A stretch of DNA of 64,000 bases from Mesorhizobium sp. WSM4311 (GCF_002295115.1 NZ_NSFV01000012.1:1-64000); one strand, 5' to 3'; shown: positions 24,854-33,201, counted from the first letter of the stretch. Notes: generated by a model not told the origin, from the letters alone. Made by a program: numbers and translations.

Positions 24854-25579
24854 ATGACCAAGGTTGCAATCGTCACGGGCGGATCGCGCGGCATCGGCGC
24901 GGCGATCTCGATCGCTTTGAAGACCGCCGGCTATTCGGTTGCTGCGAACTATGCCGGCAATGACGAGGCGGCGGCGAAATTCAAGGCCGAGACCGGCATT
25001 CCGGTCTACAAATGGTCGGTCGCCGAGTATGACGCTTGCGCCGCCGGCATCAAACAGGTCGAGGCCGACCTCGGCCCGGTCTCGGTGCTGGTCAACAACG
25101 CCGGCATCACCCGCGATGCCATGTTCCACAAGATCACCCGCGACCAGTGGAAAGAAGTCATCGACACCAACCTGTCGGGTGTTTTCAACATGACGCATCC
25201 GCTGTGGAACGGCATGCGCGAGCGCAAGTTCGGCCGCGTCATCACCATCTCCTCGATCAACGGCCAGAAGGGCCAGGCCGGCCAGGTCAATTATTCCGCC
25301 GCCAAGGCCGGCGACATCGGCTTCTCGAAGGCGCTCGCCCAAGAGGGTGCTCGCGCGGGCATCACCGTCAACGTCATCTGCCCCGGCTACATCGCCACCG
25401 AAATGGTCAAGGCCATCGACGAGAAGGTGCTCAACGAGCGCATCCTGCCGCAGATCCCGGTCGGCCGCCTCGGCGAGCCGGAAGAGATCGCGCGCTGCGT
25501 CGTCTTCCTCGCCTCGCAGGATGCCGGCTTCATCACCGGCTCGACCATCACCGCCAATGGCGGCCAGTACTTCGCCTGA
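24854..25579 (+). CDS. phaB: Acetoacetyl-CoA reductase
   Basis: A 241-residue short-chain dehydrogenase that reduces acetoacetyl-CoA to (R)-3-hydroxybutyryl-CoA with NADPH, the second step of polyhydroxybutyrate formation. It shows the cofactor motif TGGSRGIG (8-15), NNAG, the catalytic SSINGQKGQAGQVNYSAAK segment with Ser, Tyr and Lys, and the C-terminal ITGSTITANGGQYF. GGGGAAA before the start serves as ribosome-binding site. The polymer synthase gene phaC is not in the window. A strong hairpin terminator follows 32 bases after the stop. Confidence 0.96.
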   Translation: MTKVAIVTGGSRGIGAAISIALKTAGYSVAANYAGNDEAAAKFKAETGIPVYKWSVAEYDACAAGIKQVEADLGPVSVLVNNAGITRDAMFHKITRDQWKEVIDTNLSGVFNMTHPLWNGMRERKFGRVITISSINGQKGQAGQVNYSAAKAGDIGFSKALAQEGARAGITVNVICPGYIATEMVKAIDEKVLNERILPQIPVGRLGEPEEIARCVVFLASQDAGFITGSTITANGGQYFA

Positions 25580-25610
25580 GACGTCTGACGGCGGCTCACA
25601 TCCCGCGACG

Positions 25611-25637
25611 AACGGACCGGGAAACCGGTCCGTTTTC
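25611..25637 (+). terminator. Terminator after phaAB
   Basis: A perfect 10-base-pair stem AACGGACCGG/CCGGTCCGTT with a GAAA tetraloop is followed by a T run. Confidence 0.85.
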
Positions 25638-25720
25638 AATGGATGCCTGGAGCCCTGGACGCCCCGCTGCGGCGCAATGCCCCAATCCGGCACGCAAAGG
25701 TTAATGGCGGCAGCGCCGCC

Positions 25721-25763
25721 TGTGCGAACCCTGTGGGCAAGCCTGTGAATCCTCGGTGGATAA
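25721..25763 (-). promoter_or_regulatory. Phased DnaA-box-like motifs
   Basis: TGTGCGAAC (25721), TGTGGGCAA (25732), TGTGAATCC (25744) and GGTGGATAA (25755) start 11, 12 and 11 bases apart. On the opposite strand the last is TTATCCACC, one base from the DnaA consensus TTATCCACA; the others are weaker. An AT-rich stretch follows directly. Confidence 0.35.
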
Positions 25764-25823
25764 GCTGTTCACAACACAAGATATTGACGGAACAAAACGG
25801 GAAAATACCGCCGGCGCTGATTT

Positions 25824-26111
25824 GTCGCCGATTCGTTCCGGCTTTGGGCGGAAGTTAACGTTAATGCCCGGGATTCAGCCGTGTTTCATTAACGACAAAT
25901 TCAGAAAGATTAACAATTTCATAATGTTGAGCGACAGCCATCGAGATGCTTCGTTCATTTGCCGGCAAAAGTTAAGGACAAGGCCCGCCAGCATAAAACG
26001 GGCCAGTTCGATGATTCAGCATGTGGTGAGACTCGGGCTCACAAAATCCATATGTAGCCGTGAACAAAAGCTGAATCTGAGCGAGTCGCCGATTCGTCGC
26101 CGATTCGTTCC
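25824..26111 (+). repeat. Repeated 16-mer GTCGCCGATTCGTTCC
   Basis: Exact copies occur at 25824-25839 and 26096-26111, and a truncated copy GTCGCCGATTC at 26085-26095 abuts the second. Each copy contains a GATTC (GANTC) site. Confidence 0.85.
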
Positions 26112-26290
26112 AGACTCGTTCCATCAGTTAAGCTGCAGCCAATTTAGCGCCAGACAGAGTTGCATTCGAGCCGCCGGTGGAACATTCCGCTTTCGCTTCG
26201 CGCCCGAAATCCCTATGTGTCGCCTGTCATACGCGCCAGTTGAGGCACGCTCCCGACAACCAGAGGCCAGAAAGCCTTATTTCCAGGTCG

Positions 26291-29200
26291 ATGAACATCC
26301 AGCCGAAACACACTGAGCCGCTGATCCTGTCGGGCCGCGACGTGACCGCCGTGCTTGGGCCGACCAACACCGGCAAGACCCATCTCGCCATCGAGCGCAT
26401 GGTGGCGCACGAAACCGGCGTCATCGGCCTGCCGCTCAGGCTGCTGGCCCGCGAAGTCTACACACGCGTCTGCGAAAAGGTCGGCGCACACAAGGTCGCG
26501 CTGATCACCGGCGAGGAGAAGATCCAGCCGCCGGGCGCCAAATATTCGGTCTGCACCGTCGAGGCCATGCCGCGCGAGACGGATGCCGCCTTCGTCGCCA
26601 TCGACGAGGTGCAGCTCGCCGGCGACCTCGAGCGCGGCCACATCTTCACCGACCGCATCCTGCATTTGCGCGGCCGCCAGGAGACGCTGCTGCTGGGTGC
26701 CGCCACCATGCACGGCATCCTGCAGCGCCTGCTGAAGGGCGTCTCGGTGGTGACGCGGCCGCGGCTGTCGCATCTGGCCTATGCCGGTTCGAAGAAACTG
26801 ACCCGCTTGCCGCGCCGTACCGCGATCGTCGCCTTTTCCGCCGACGAGGTCTACGCCATCGCCGAGCTGATCCGCCGCCAGCAGGGCGGTGCCGCCGTCG
26901 TGCTCGGCGCGCTATCGCCGCGCACTCGCAACGCCCAGGTGGCGCTGTTCCAGTCCGGCGATGTCGACTATCTCGTCGCCACCGACGCCATCGGCATGGG
27001 TCTCAATCTCGATCTCGACCATGTCGCCTTCGCCCAGAACCGTAAATTCGACGGCTACCAGTACCGCAACTTGACGGCGGCCGAGCTTGGCCAGATCGCC
27101 GGCCGCGCCGGCCGGCATCTGCGCGACGGCACGTTCGGCGTCACTGGCCAGGTCGACCCGCTCGACGAAGAACTGGTCAAGAAGATCGAGGGCCACGACT
27201 TCGATCCGGTGAAGGTGCTGCAGTGGCGCACCGCGCATTTCGACTTCGGCAGCCTCGATACGCTCAAGCGCTCGATCGAGACCAACGCCCCGGTCGAGGG
27301 CTTGACGCGCGCCCTGCCGGCGGTCGACGCACAGGCGCTCGAATATCTCTCCCGCGACGATGACATCCGCGCGCTCGCCACCGATGCAAAGCGCGTCGCG
27401 CTGCTGTGGGAAGCCTGCGCACTGCCCGACTACAGGAAGATCGCGCCTGCCCAGCACGCCGACCTGATCGCCTCCATCTACATGGACCTTGCCCGTCATG
27501 GCCATGTCGACGAGAACTACATGGCCGAGCAGGTGCGCCGCGCCGACACCACCGAGGGCGACATCGACACGCTGTCGCACCGTATTGCCCAGATCCGCAC
27601 CTGGACATTCGTGTCGAACCGGCCCGGCTGGCTGGCCGATCAGGCACACTGGCAGGAAAAGACGCGCGAAATCGAAGACAGATTGTCGGATGCGCTGCAT
27701 GAGCGGTTGACGAAACGCTTCGTAGACCGCAGGACTTCCGTCCTCATGCGGCGCCTTAGAGAAAATACCATGCCTGAAGCCGAAATCAGTCCTACCGGAA
27801 CCGTCCTTGTCGAAGGCCACCATGTCGGCGAGTTGCAAGGGTTCCGCTTCACCGCCGACCAGACCGCCGGCGGCGAAGACGCCAAGGCCGTGCGCACGGC
27901 CGCGCAAAAGGCGCTGGCCGCCGAGTTCGAGGCGCGCGCCGAACGCTTCGGCGCCTGCGCCAATGGCGACCTGGCGCTTGGCTCGGACGGCACGCTGCGC
28001 TGGATCGGCGCGCCGATCGGCACGCTGGTTTCCGGCGAAGACGCGCTGAAGCCGCGCCTCGTGCTGCTGGCCGACGAACAGCTGACCGGCCCGGCACGCG
28101 ACAAGGTCGCCGCGCGCGCCGAACGCTTCGTCAACTTCCAGATCGAAACGCTGCTGAAGCCACTGGTCGACCTGAAGAACGCCGAGCAGATTTCCGGCAT
28201 CGGCCGAGGCATCGCTTTCCAGCTGGTCGAGAATTTCGGCCTCATCAACCGCCGCGATATCGCCGAGGAGATGAAGTCGCTCGACCAGGAGGGCCGCGCG
28301 GCCCTTCGCCGGCTCGGTGTGCGCTTCGGCGCCTACCATGTCTTCGTGCCGGCACTGATCAAGCCGGCCCCCGCCGGGCTGGTGACCTTGCTGTGGGCGC
28401 TGAAGAACGACGGCAAGGACAAGCCTGGTTTCGGCGACGTCGTCCACGCGCTGGCGTCCGGCCGCACCTCCGTGGTCATCGATCCTGCCTTCGACAAGGC
28501 TTTCTACAAGCTGGCCGGCTATCGCAATCTCGGCCGCCGCGCCGTGCGCGTCGACATATTGGAGCGGCTGGCGGATCTCATCCGTCCGGCAACCAACTGG
28601 AAGCCCGGCCTCGGCCAGCGCCCGGACGGCGCCTATGACGGCCATTCCTTCATGGTGACGCCGCCGATGATGTCGATCCTCGGCGCCACCGCCGACGACA
28701 TGGAAGAGATCCTCAAGGGCCTCGGCTACCGCGCCGAGCCGAAGCCGGCGGCGGAGGTCAAAGCACGGCTCGAGGCGCAGGACACCGCCGCGCGGGAAGC
28801 TGCCGCCGCGAAACTTGCGGCGGAAGAAGCCGCGCGCGCCGAGCAGGCCAAGGCAGCCGAAGCCGCCGCTACGGACGCGGCCGCGGAGGCGGCGGTCGAG
28901 GGTTCGGAGCCGGCTGCCGCCGAGGCCGCCGTCGAAGCGCCGGCCGAGGTCGTCGCGGAAACGAGGGCAGAGCCTGCCGCGGAAGAAGCTCCGGCAGAAG
29001 CCGCGCAAGAAGTTCCGCTCGTGGCGGAAGCCGTTGCTGACGTTGCTGTCGCCGAAAGCGATAGCGCCCTTACCTCCCCCTCGATGGGGGGGGTCGCGGC
29101 GCGAAGCGACGCGGGTGGGGGTGACAGCGCCGACGATGCACGTGGTGGCGATGAAGCCAACGATTCAGGCAGTGCCGACGGCACCGCCGCTCCCCCCACC

Positions 29201-29731
29201 CCGGCGCCGCGCGCCGACCCTCCCCACGAAGGGGAGGGTGAGAGCAGCGAGCCCATCGCCGAAGCCGAAGTGCCCAAGCCGATCCTGCTGTGGCGCCAGG
29301 GCCGTTTCGAACAGCGCCCCCGCCATCACGAAGGCCGCAACAACCGCCAGCGCAACGGACAAGCGCGCGGCCGTGGCAATGCGCCGGCCGAGGCCGTCGC
29401 TGCTCAAACCACCGGCGCGCCCGGCGAACGTCCCGCTCATGAGGGGCGTCGCGATGGCGCCGGCAAGCCGCGCTTCGACCGTTCGAAGTTCAAGCCCAAA
29501 CCGCAGGGTGAAGGCGAACAGCGCCGTGACGGCCGCCCGCAGGGCGAGCGTCGCGAAGGCCGGCCCGACTGGAAGGGTGGCCGGCCCGAGGGCAAGGGCG
29601 GTCCCGATCGCGGCAAGGGGGGCGCAAAGCCTGCTTTCCAGCCGAAGCCGCGCGAGGAACGTCCGGTGCGCTTCGATCCGGATTCGCCGTTCGCCAAGCT
29701 CGCCGCCTTGCGCGACCAGTTGAAGAAGTAG
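26291..29731 (+). CDS. Suv3-like DEAD/DExH-family helicase with long low-complexity tail
   Basis: The 1146-residue protein starts at the ATG 26291 (MNIQPKHTEPL). It has a Suv3-like helicase core: Walker A GPTNTGKT (23-30), DEVQ box (105-108), and motif VI GQIAGRAGRHL around residue 266, followed by Suv3-type C-terminal helical domains to about residue 830. The last ~300 residues are a disordered Ala/Glu tail that becomes Arg/Gly/Pro rich and basic, likely RNA binding. In mitochondria Suv3 is the RNA-degradosome helicase; the bacterial role is not defined. Residues 927-985 are encoded by an inverted-repeat element inserted in frame. It heads an operon with the S4 gene. Confidence 0.9.
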   Translation: MNIQPKHTEPLILSGRDVTAVLGPTNTGKTHLAIERMVAHETGVIGLPLRLLAREVYTRVCEKVGAHKVALITGEEKIQPPGAKYSVCTVEAMPRETDAAFVAIDEVQLAGDLERGHIFTDRILHLRGRQETLLLGAATMHGILQRLLKGVSVVTRPRLSHLAYAGSKKLTRLPRRTAIVAFSADEVYAIAELIRRQQGGAAVVLGALSPRTRNAQVALFQSGDVDYLVATDAIGMGLNLDLDHVAFAQNRKFDGYQYRNLTAAELGQIAGRAGRHLRDGTFGVTGQVDPLDEELVKKIEGHDFDPVKVLQWRTAHFDFGSLDTLKRSIETNAPVEGLTRALPAVDAQALEYLSRDDDIRALATDAKRVALLWEACALPDYRKIAPAQHADLIASIYMDLARHGHVDENYMAEQVRRADTTEGDIDTLSHRIAQIRTWTFVSNRPGWLADQAHWQEKTREIEDRLSDALHERLTKRFVDRRTSVLMRRLRENTMPEAEISPTGTVLVEGHHVGELQGFRFTADQTAGGEDAKAVRTAAQKALAAEFEARAERFGACANGDLALGSDGTLRWIGAPIGTLVSGEDALKPRLVLLADEQLTGPARDKVAARAERFVNFQIETLLKPLVDLKNAEQISGIGRGIAFQLVENFGLINRRDIAEEMKSLDQEGRAALRRLGVRFGAYHVFVPALIKPAPAGLVTLLWALKNDGKDKPGFGDVVHALASGRTSVVIDPAFDKAFYKLAGYRNLGRRAVRVDILERLADLIRPATNWKPGLGQRPDGAYDGHSFMVTPPMMSILGATADDMEEILKGLGYRAEPKPAAEVKARLEAQDTAAREAAAAKLAAEEAARAEQAKAAEAAATDAAAEAAVEGSEPAAAEAAVEAPAEVVAETRAEPAAEEAPAEAAQEVPLVAEAVADVAVAESDSALTSPSMGGVAARSDAGGGDSADDARGGDEANDSGSADGTAAPPTPAPRADPPHEGEGESSEPIAEAEVPKPILLWRQGRFEQRPRHHEGRNNRQRNGQARGRGNAPAEAVAAQTTGAPGERPAHEGRRDGAGKPRFDRSKFKPKPQGEGEQRRDGRPQGERREGRPDWKGGRPEGKGGPDRGKGGAKPAFQPKPREERPVRFDPDSPFAKLAALRDQLKK
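29068..29241. repeat. Inverted-repeat element inside the helicase gene
   Basis: Two related arms, about 29068-29124 and 29188-29241, are imperfect reverse complements of each other (core ACCTCCCC...GGGGGTCG...GGGTGGGGG), each itself containing a small hairpin, separated by about 63 bases. The whole element is open in the helicase frame and encodes residues 927-985 of the tail. The architecture is like intergenic palindromic elements of rhizobia, and like the element at 39485-39646. Confidence 0.7.
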
Positions 29732-29746
29732 GCTCGGTAGGGTCCG

Positions 29747-30133
29747 ATGGTTGCCGAAGGCCGCCAGCGCATCGACAAATGGCTGTTCTTCTCGCGCGCG
29801 GTGAAATCGCGCTCGCTCGCGGCGAAGCTCGTCGTCGCCGGGCGCGTGCGCATCAATCGCGACAAAGCAGCGCAGGCCTCCGATCTGGTCAAGCCGGGCG
29901 ATGTGCTGACCATCACGCTCGACCGGCGCATTTTCGTCTGGAAGGTGCTTGGCGCTGGTGTCCGGCGCGGCCCCGCGGAGGAAGCCCGCACCCTCTATGA
30001 GGATATGTCGCCGCCGCCGACACCGAAGGGCGAGGCGCTTCCCGACGCCATGCCGGCGCTGCGCGAGGCCGGCAGCGGCCGTCCGACCAAAAGAGAGCGC
30101 CGCCAGACTGACCGCCTGCTTGGCGAAGATTGA
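29747..30133 (+). CDS. S4-domain RNA-binding protein (Hsp15-like)
   Basis: A 128-residue protein with an N-terminal S4 RNA-binding domain (QRIDKWLFFSRAVKSRSLAAKLV...GRVRINRDKAAQASDLVKPGDVLTI; key residues R8, D10, K11, W12 by position) and a basic C-terminal tail ending RPTKRERRQTDRLLGED. This matches the Hsp15 heat-shock protein family that rescues blocked 50S ribosomal subunits. It starts 15 bases after the helicase stop, so the two are probably one transcript linking RNA handling functions. There is no visible promoter of its own. Confidence 0.9.
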   Translation: MVAEGRQRIDKWLFFSRAVKSRSLAAKLVVAGRVRINRDKAAQASDLVKPGDVLTITLDRRIFVWKVLGAGVRRGPAEEARTLYEDMSPPPTPKGEALPDAMPALREAGSGRPTKRERRQTDRLLGED

Positions 30134-30381
30134 AGCTTGCCGGCCAGATCGCGGGCCGCGATCCCGGGGCAATTGCGGACGCAGGGCAGAACGGAACCCG
30201 GCAAACAAGATGCTCCCGGGACATCAGCCGCCCTTGCCGCGCCTGCCGCCTGGAATTCCATTCCGCAAACGCCGGGGCGGCCGCGCATGGCAACCCTTGC
30301 AAGCGAGAGACAAAGGCGTTACCTCACGGAAAAAGCCCAAGAAAACTGGCCCATTAAGCTGGGACGTCCCGGAGCCGACCG

Positions 30382-30720
30382 ATGACCTATGTCGTGACCG
30401 ACAATTGCATCAAGTGCAAATATATGGACTGCATCGAGGTCTGTCCGGTCGACTGTTTCTATGAAGGCGAGAACATGCTCGTCATCCATCCCGACGAGTG
30501 CATCGACTGCGGCGTCTGCGAGCCCGAATGCCCGGCCGACGCGATCAAGCCCGACACCGAGCCAGGTCTCGACAAATGGCTGCAGATCAACACCGAATAT
30601 GCCGAGAAATGGCCCAACATCACCGCCAAGAAGGAGCCGCCGGCAGACGCCAAGACCTTCGACGGCGAGGCCGGCAAGTTCGAGAAATACTTCTCCGCCG
30701 AGCCCGGCGAAGGCGATTGA
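30382..30720 (+). CDS. fdxA: 7Fe ferredoxin FdxA
   Basis: A 112-residue ferredoxin of the FdxA type, binding one [3Fe-4S] and one [4Fe-4S] cluster. The N-terminal region has CIKCKYMDCIEVCPVDC and the second CIDCGVCEPECPADAI, the characteristic seven-iron cysteine pattern. The C-terminal half (about residues 60-112) is the extension seen in alphaproteobacterial homologues. It is a small cytoplasmic electron carrier; the partner is unknown. A 248-base gap separates it from the S4 gene, so it may be transcribed separately. Confidence 0.95.
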   Translation: MTYVVTDNCIKCKYMDCIEVCPVDCFYEGENMLVIHPDECIDCGVCEPECPADAIKPDTEPGLDKWLQINTEYAEKWPNITAKKEPPADAKTFDGEAGKFEKYFSAEPGEGD

Positions 30721-31090
30721 CAATGCGGCCGTAAAGGCTTGTATGACGCAGGGTAACAGGCAGATCGGATTAACCGCCTTGACAGGCGGCGATTGGTTGT
30801 GGCCTTCGCTTACGCAGCAAAACCTTGATTCTTCCGACTTTTTGTGCTACATCAGCGAAACATGCCGGTGACACAACGTCGATTTATGGCGCAGACGCCC
30901 CAAATCACTGAAAGGTGAAAATCCCAGTCCGGACCAGAGCGATCTGGGGTTAGGCGGTCGCAGTTCGTGCGGTTTGCCGGTCCCGACCTTTCCGGTGGGT
31001 TCATCTGTTGTGCGGCTAACGATCGGGTTCTCCGGTCGCACGAGTTCAGCCGGCACCGCCGCCGGCCCATAACAAGGAGTTCAGGGCGTA
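30721..31090 (+). other. 370-base fdxA-carD gap with long carD leader
   Basis: No gene is seen. A promoter-like pair TTGATT (30825-30830) and CTACAT (30847-30852) with a 16-base spacer would start transcription near 30859, giving carD a leader of about 230 bases. The leader is GC-rich with several short inverted repeats and ends with an AAGGAG ribosome-binding site at about 31074. Nothing in it matches a riboswitch class I know. Confidence 0.4.
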
Positions 31091-31672
31091 ATGGCAACGA
31101 TCACCCCGCAGAAGAAGTCCACTGGTGCGCGTCACGGTTTCAAGACCGGCGAGTACATCGTCTATCCGGCGCATGGCGTTGGCCAGATCGTGTCGATCGA
31201 CGAGCAGGAAGTGGCCGGCCATAAGCTGGAACTGTTCGTCATCGACTTCCAAAAGGACAAGATGCGCCTGAAGGTGCCGGTCGCCAAGGCGACCTCCATT
31301 GGCATGCGCAAGCTGTCGGAAGAGGATTATGTCGAGCGCGCGTTGAAGGTCGTGCAGGGCCGCGCCCGCGTCAAGCGCACCATGTGGTCGCGCCGCGCCC
31401 AGGAATATGATGCCAAGATCAATTCCGGCGACCTGATCTCCATCTCGGAAGTCGTGCGCGACCTCTACCGCGCCGACAACCAGCCGGAGCAGTCCTATTC
31501 CGAGCGTCAGCTTTACGAGGCGGCACTCGACCGCATGGCCCGCGAGATCGCGGCCGTCAACCGCATGTCGGAAACCGAAGCCGTGCGCCTGATCGAGGTC
31601 AACCTCAATAAGGGCCCTAAGCGCGGCGCCAAGGCCGACAATGAGGAAGCCGAGCAGGAAGAAGCTGCCTGA
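31091..31672 (+). CDS. carD: CarD-family RNA-polymerase-binding regulator
   Basis: A 193-residue CarD protein. The N-terminal Tudor-like domain, similar to the transcription-repair factor interaction domain, reads GEYIVYPAHGVGQIVSIDEQEV (key residues Y16-P17-H19-G20-V21-G22 approximately), followed by FVIDFQKDKMRLKVPV and a helical C-terminal domain with a conserved MWSRRAQEYDAKINSGDLI region. CarD binds the RNA polymerase beta subunit and stabilises open complexes, mainly at rRNA promoters. It ends in an acidic tail and is followed by a strong terminator. Confidence 0.95.
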   Translation: MATITPQKKSTGARHGFKTGEYIVYPAHGVGQIVSIDEQEVAGHKLELFVIDFQKDKMRLKVPVAKATSIGMRKLSEEDYVERALKVVQGRARVKRTMWSRRAQEYDAKINSGDLISISEVVRDLYRADNQPEQSYSERQLYEAALDRMAREIAAVNRMSETEAVRLIEVNLNKGPKRGAKADNEEAEQEEAA

Positions 31673-31695
31673 GATCTTGTGCCTTTAAGTTCACG

Positions 31696-31723
31696 AAAAA
31701 CCCGGCCTCGCGCCGGGTTTTTT
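31696..31723 (+). terminator. Terminator after carD
   Basis: AAAAACCCGGC and GCCGGGTTTTT form an 11-base-pair stem with a five-base loop (CTCGC) and a T run; the A run on the other arm makes it effective on both strands, separating carD from the convergent ABC genes. Confidence 0.85.
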
Positions 31724-31750
31724 GTTTCTCGGACAAGGCAGGGGTCGGGG

Positions 31751-32524
31751 CTACACCTGACCGCCGCCTTCCTTCTCGGCCTCCTGCTTCAGCGTCGCGA
31801 TGAAGCGCTTGGTCCGTTCGCGCTCCGGATTGCCGAACAATGTGGCCGACGGCCCCTGCTCGACGATAACGCCCGCATCGAGGAACACCGCTTCCTGGGC
31901 GATCTTGGAGGCAAGCCGCAGGTCGTGCGTCGCCATCACCATGGTCGTGCCTTCGCTGGCGAGCTTGCCGAGCACGTCGACCACCTCTTGCGCCAGTTCC
32001 GGATCGAGCGCCGAAGTCGGCTCGTCGCACAGCAGCACCTTCGGCGACGGCGCCAAGGCGCGGGCGATCGCCACGCGCTGCTGCTGGCCGCCTGACAGCG
32101 TCGCTGGCCACGCATCGGCCTTGTGCGCCATCCCGACCTTTTCCAGCAAGGCCAGCGCCCGCTCACGCGCCTCCCCGGGCGACCATTTCAGCACGGTCAC
32201 CAGTCCCTCCATGACGTTCTCGATGGCGGTGCGGTGCGGGAACAGCTGGAAATTCTGGAACACCATGCCGGTCTGCAGGCGCAGCCGCCTGATATCGGCG
32301 GCCGGCACCTTGATGCCCGGGCGAAACTCGAGCGTCTCGTCGCCGATGCGCACCGTGCCCGAAGTCGGGATCTCCAGGAGGTTGATGCAGCGCAACAGCG
32401 TGCTCTTCCCCCCGCCCGAAGGGCCGACCAGTGCCGTGACACTGCCTTCGGCGATCGCGACCGTCACGCCCTTGAGCACCAGATTGTCGCCGAAGCGCTT
32501 TTCGATATTGGTGAGGCCGATCAT
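31751..32524 (-). CDS. Polar amino acid (cystine-type) ABC transporter ATPase
   Basis: A 257-residue ATPase of the polar amino-acid uptake group. Walker A is GPSGGGKST, the signature is LSGGQQQRVAIARAL, Walker B is VLLCDEPTSALDP and the H-loop is ATHD. The ATG at 32524 overlaps the permease stop by four bases (ATGA), so translation is coupled. Order on the minus strand is binding protein, permease, ATPase; together they would import an amino acid, most likely cystine given the binding protein's similarity to FliY/TcyA. Longer upstream in-frame sequence belongs to the permease region and is not part of this protein. Confidence 0.9.
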   Translation of the reverse strand: MIGLTNIEKRFGDNLVLKGVTVAIAEGSVTALVGPSGGGKSTLLRCINLLEIPTSGTVRIGDETLEFRPGIKVPAADIRRLRLQTGMVFQNFQLFPHRTAIENVMEGLVTVLKWSPGEARERALALLEKVGMAHKADAWPATLSGGQQQRVAIARALAPSPKVLLCDEPTSALDPELAQEVVDVLGKLASEGTTMVMATHDLRLASKIAQEAVFLDAGVIVEQGPSATLFGNPERERTKRFIATLKQEAEKEGGGQV

Positions 32525-33201
32525 GCGCGCGCCTCCAGGAAGCCGCCATAGCGGTTGAGCCTTTCCTCCAGCCGCGTCTGCAGGGCCGACAGCACGGAAC
32601 TCATCGCCAGATAGAGGATCGCCGCCTCGACATAGAGGATCAGCGGCTCGTAGGTGGTGGCGACGATGCGCTGCGCCGCCTGGAACATCTCGGGCACGGT
32701 GATGGCGGCGGCCAGCGAGGTGTCCTTGACCAGCGAGATGAAGGTGTTGGAGAGCGGCGGCACCGCGACCCGGCCGGCTTGCGGCAGGATGGTGCGCCGC
32801 ATCGCCTGGCTCCAGGTCATGCCGATCGAATAGGCGGCTTCCCACTGGCCCTTCGGCACGGAGCCGATGGCCGCGCGGATGATTTCCGACGTGTAGGCGC
32901 CGATATTCAGCGTGAAGCCGATCAGCGCCGCGGTAAAAGCGTCGAGCAGGATGCCGACCGACGGCAGGCCGTAGAAGATCAGGAACAGCTGCACCAGCAG
33001 CGGCGTGCCGCGGAAGATCCAGACATAGAAGCGCACGAGCATGACCAGCGGCTTCGGCCCGAACAGTCGGCCGAGGGCTGCCCCGAGGCCAACGGTCAGG
33101 CCCAGCACGAAGGACAAGAGCGTCAGCGGCACGGTGAAAATCAGGGCGGCCCAGAGCAGCGAAGGCAGCGACTCCAGCATCAGTTGCAGCCAGTGCGGCA
33201 C
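32521..33201 (-). CDS. Polar amino acid (cystine-type) ABC transporter permease
   Basis: A 226-residue inner-membrane permease of the HisM/YecS type, with several transmembrane helices and the EAA loop region EAAYSIGMTWSQAMRRTILPQA that contacts the ATPase. The start is a GTG at 33199-33201, supported by GGAGG at 33209-33213 seven bases upstream; the first ATG would cut off seven residues and lose this spacing. It overlaps the ATPase gene by four bases. The binding-protein gene lies 137 bases upstream, separated by a hairpin. Confidence 0.9.
   Translation of the reverse strand: MPHWLQLMLESLPSLLWAALIFTVPLTLLSFVLGLTVGLGAALGRLFGPKPLVMLVRFYVWIFRGTPLLVQLFLIFYGLPSVGILLDAFTAALIGFTLNIGAYTSEIIRAAIGSVPKGQWEAAYSIGMTWSQAMRRTILPQAGRVAVPPLSNTFISLVKDTSLAAAITVPEMFQAAQRIVATTYEPLILYVEAAILYLAMSSVLSALQTRLEERLNRYGGFLEARA

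Larger units (their letters stand above)
25580..26290. other. 711-base gene-free region with GANTC cluster and repeats
   Basis: Between phaB and the helicase gene the base composition becomes clearly richer in A+T and no frame has credible coding character. After the phaB terminator it holds four TGTG-type motifs spaced 11-12 bases (25721-25763, the last GGTGGATAA), then ten GANTC pentamers between 25747 and 26117, several GTTAA motifs, and a repeated 16-mer. It could be a regulatory hub, a methylation-sensitive promoter or a protein-binding locus. A replication origin is conceivable but not supported by gene context. Confidence 0.6.

Noticed and set aside
25580..26290. Claim that this is the chromosomal replication origin
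   Set aside because: DnaA-box matches are weak apart from one, and the genes that normally flank rhizobial origins are absent, so only a candidate binding array is reported.
25756..26316. A 186-codon open frame in the gene-free region
   Set aside because: It reads through repeats and the GANTC cluster, its codons are unlike neighbouring genes, it lacks a ribosome-binding site and it overlaps the helicase start.
26912..29008. A 698-codon open frame antisense to the helicase
   Set aside because: Shadow frame of an Ala/Glu-rich gene; no start signal or domain.
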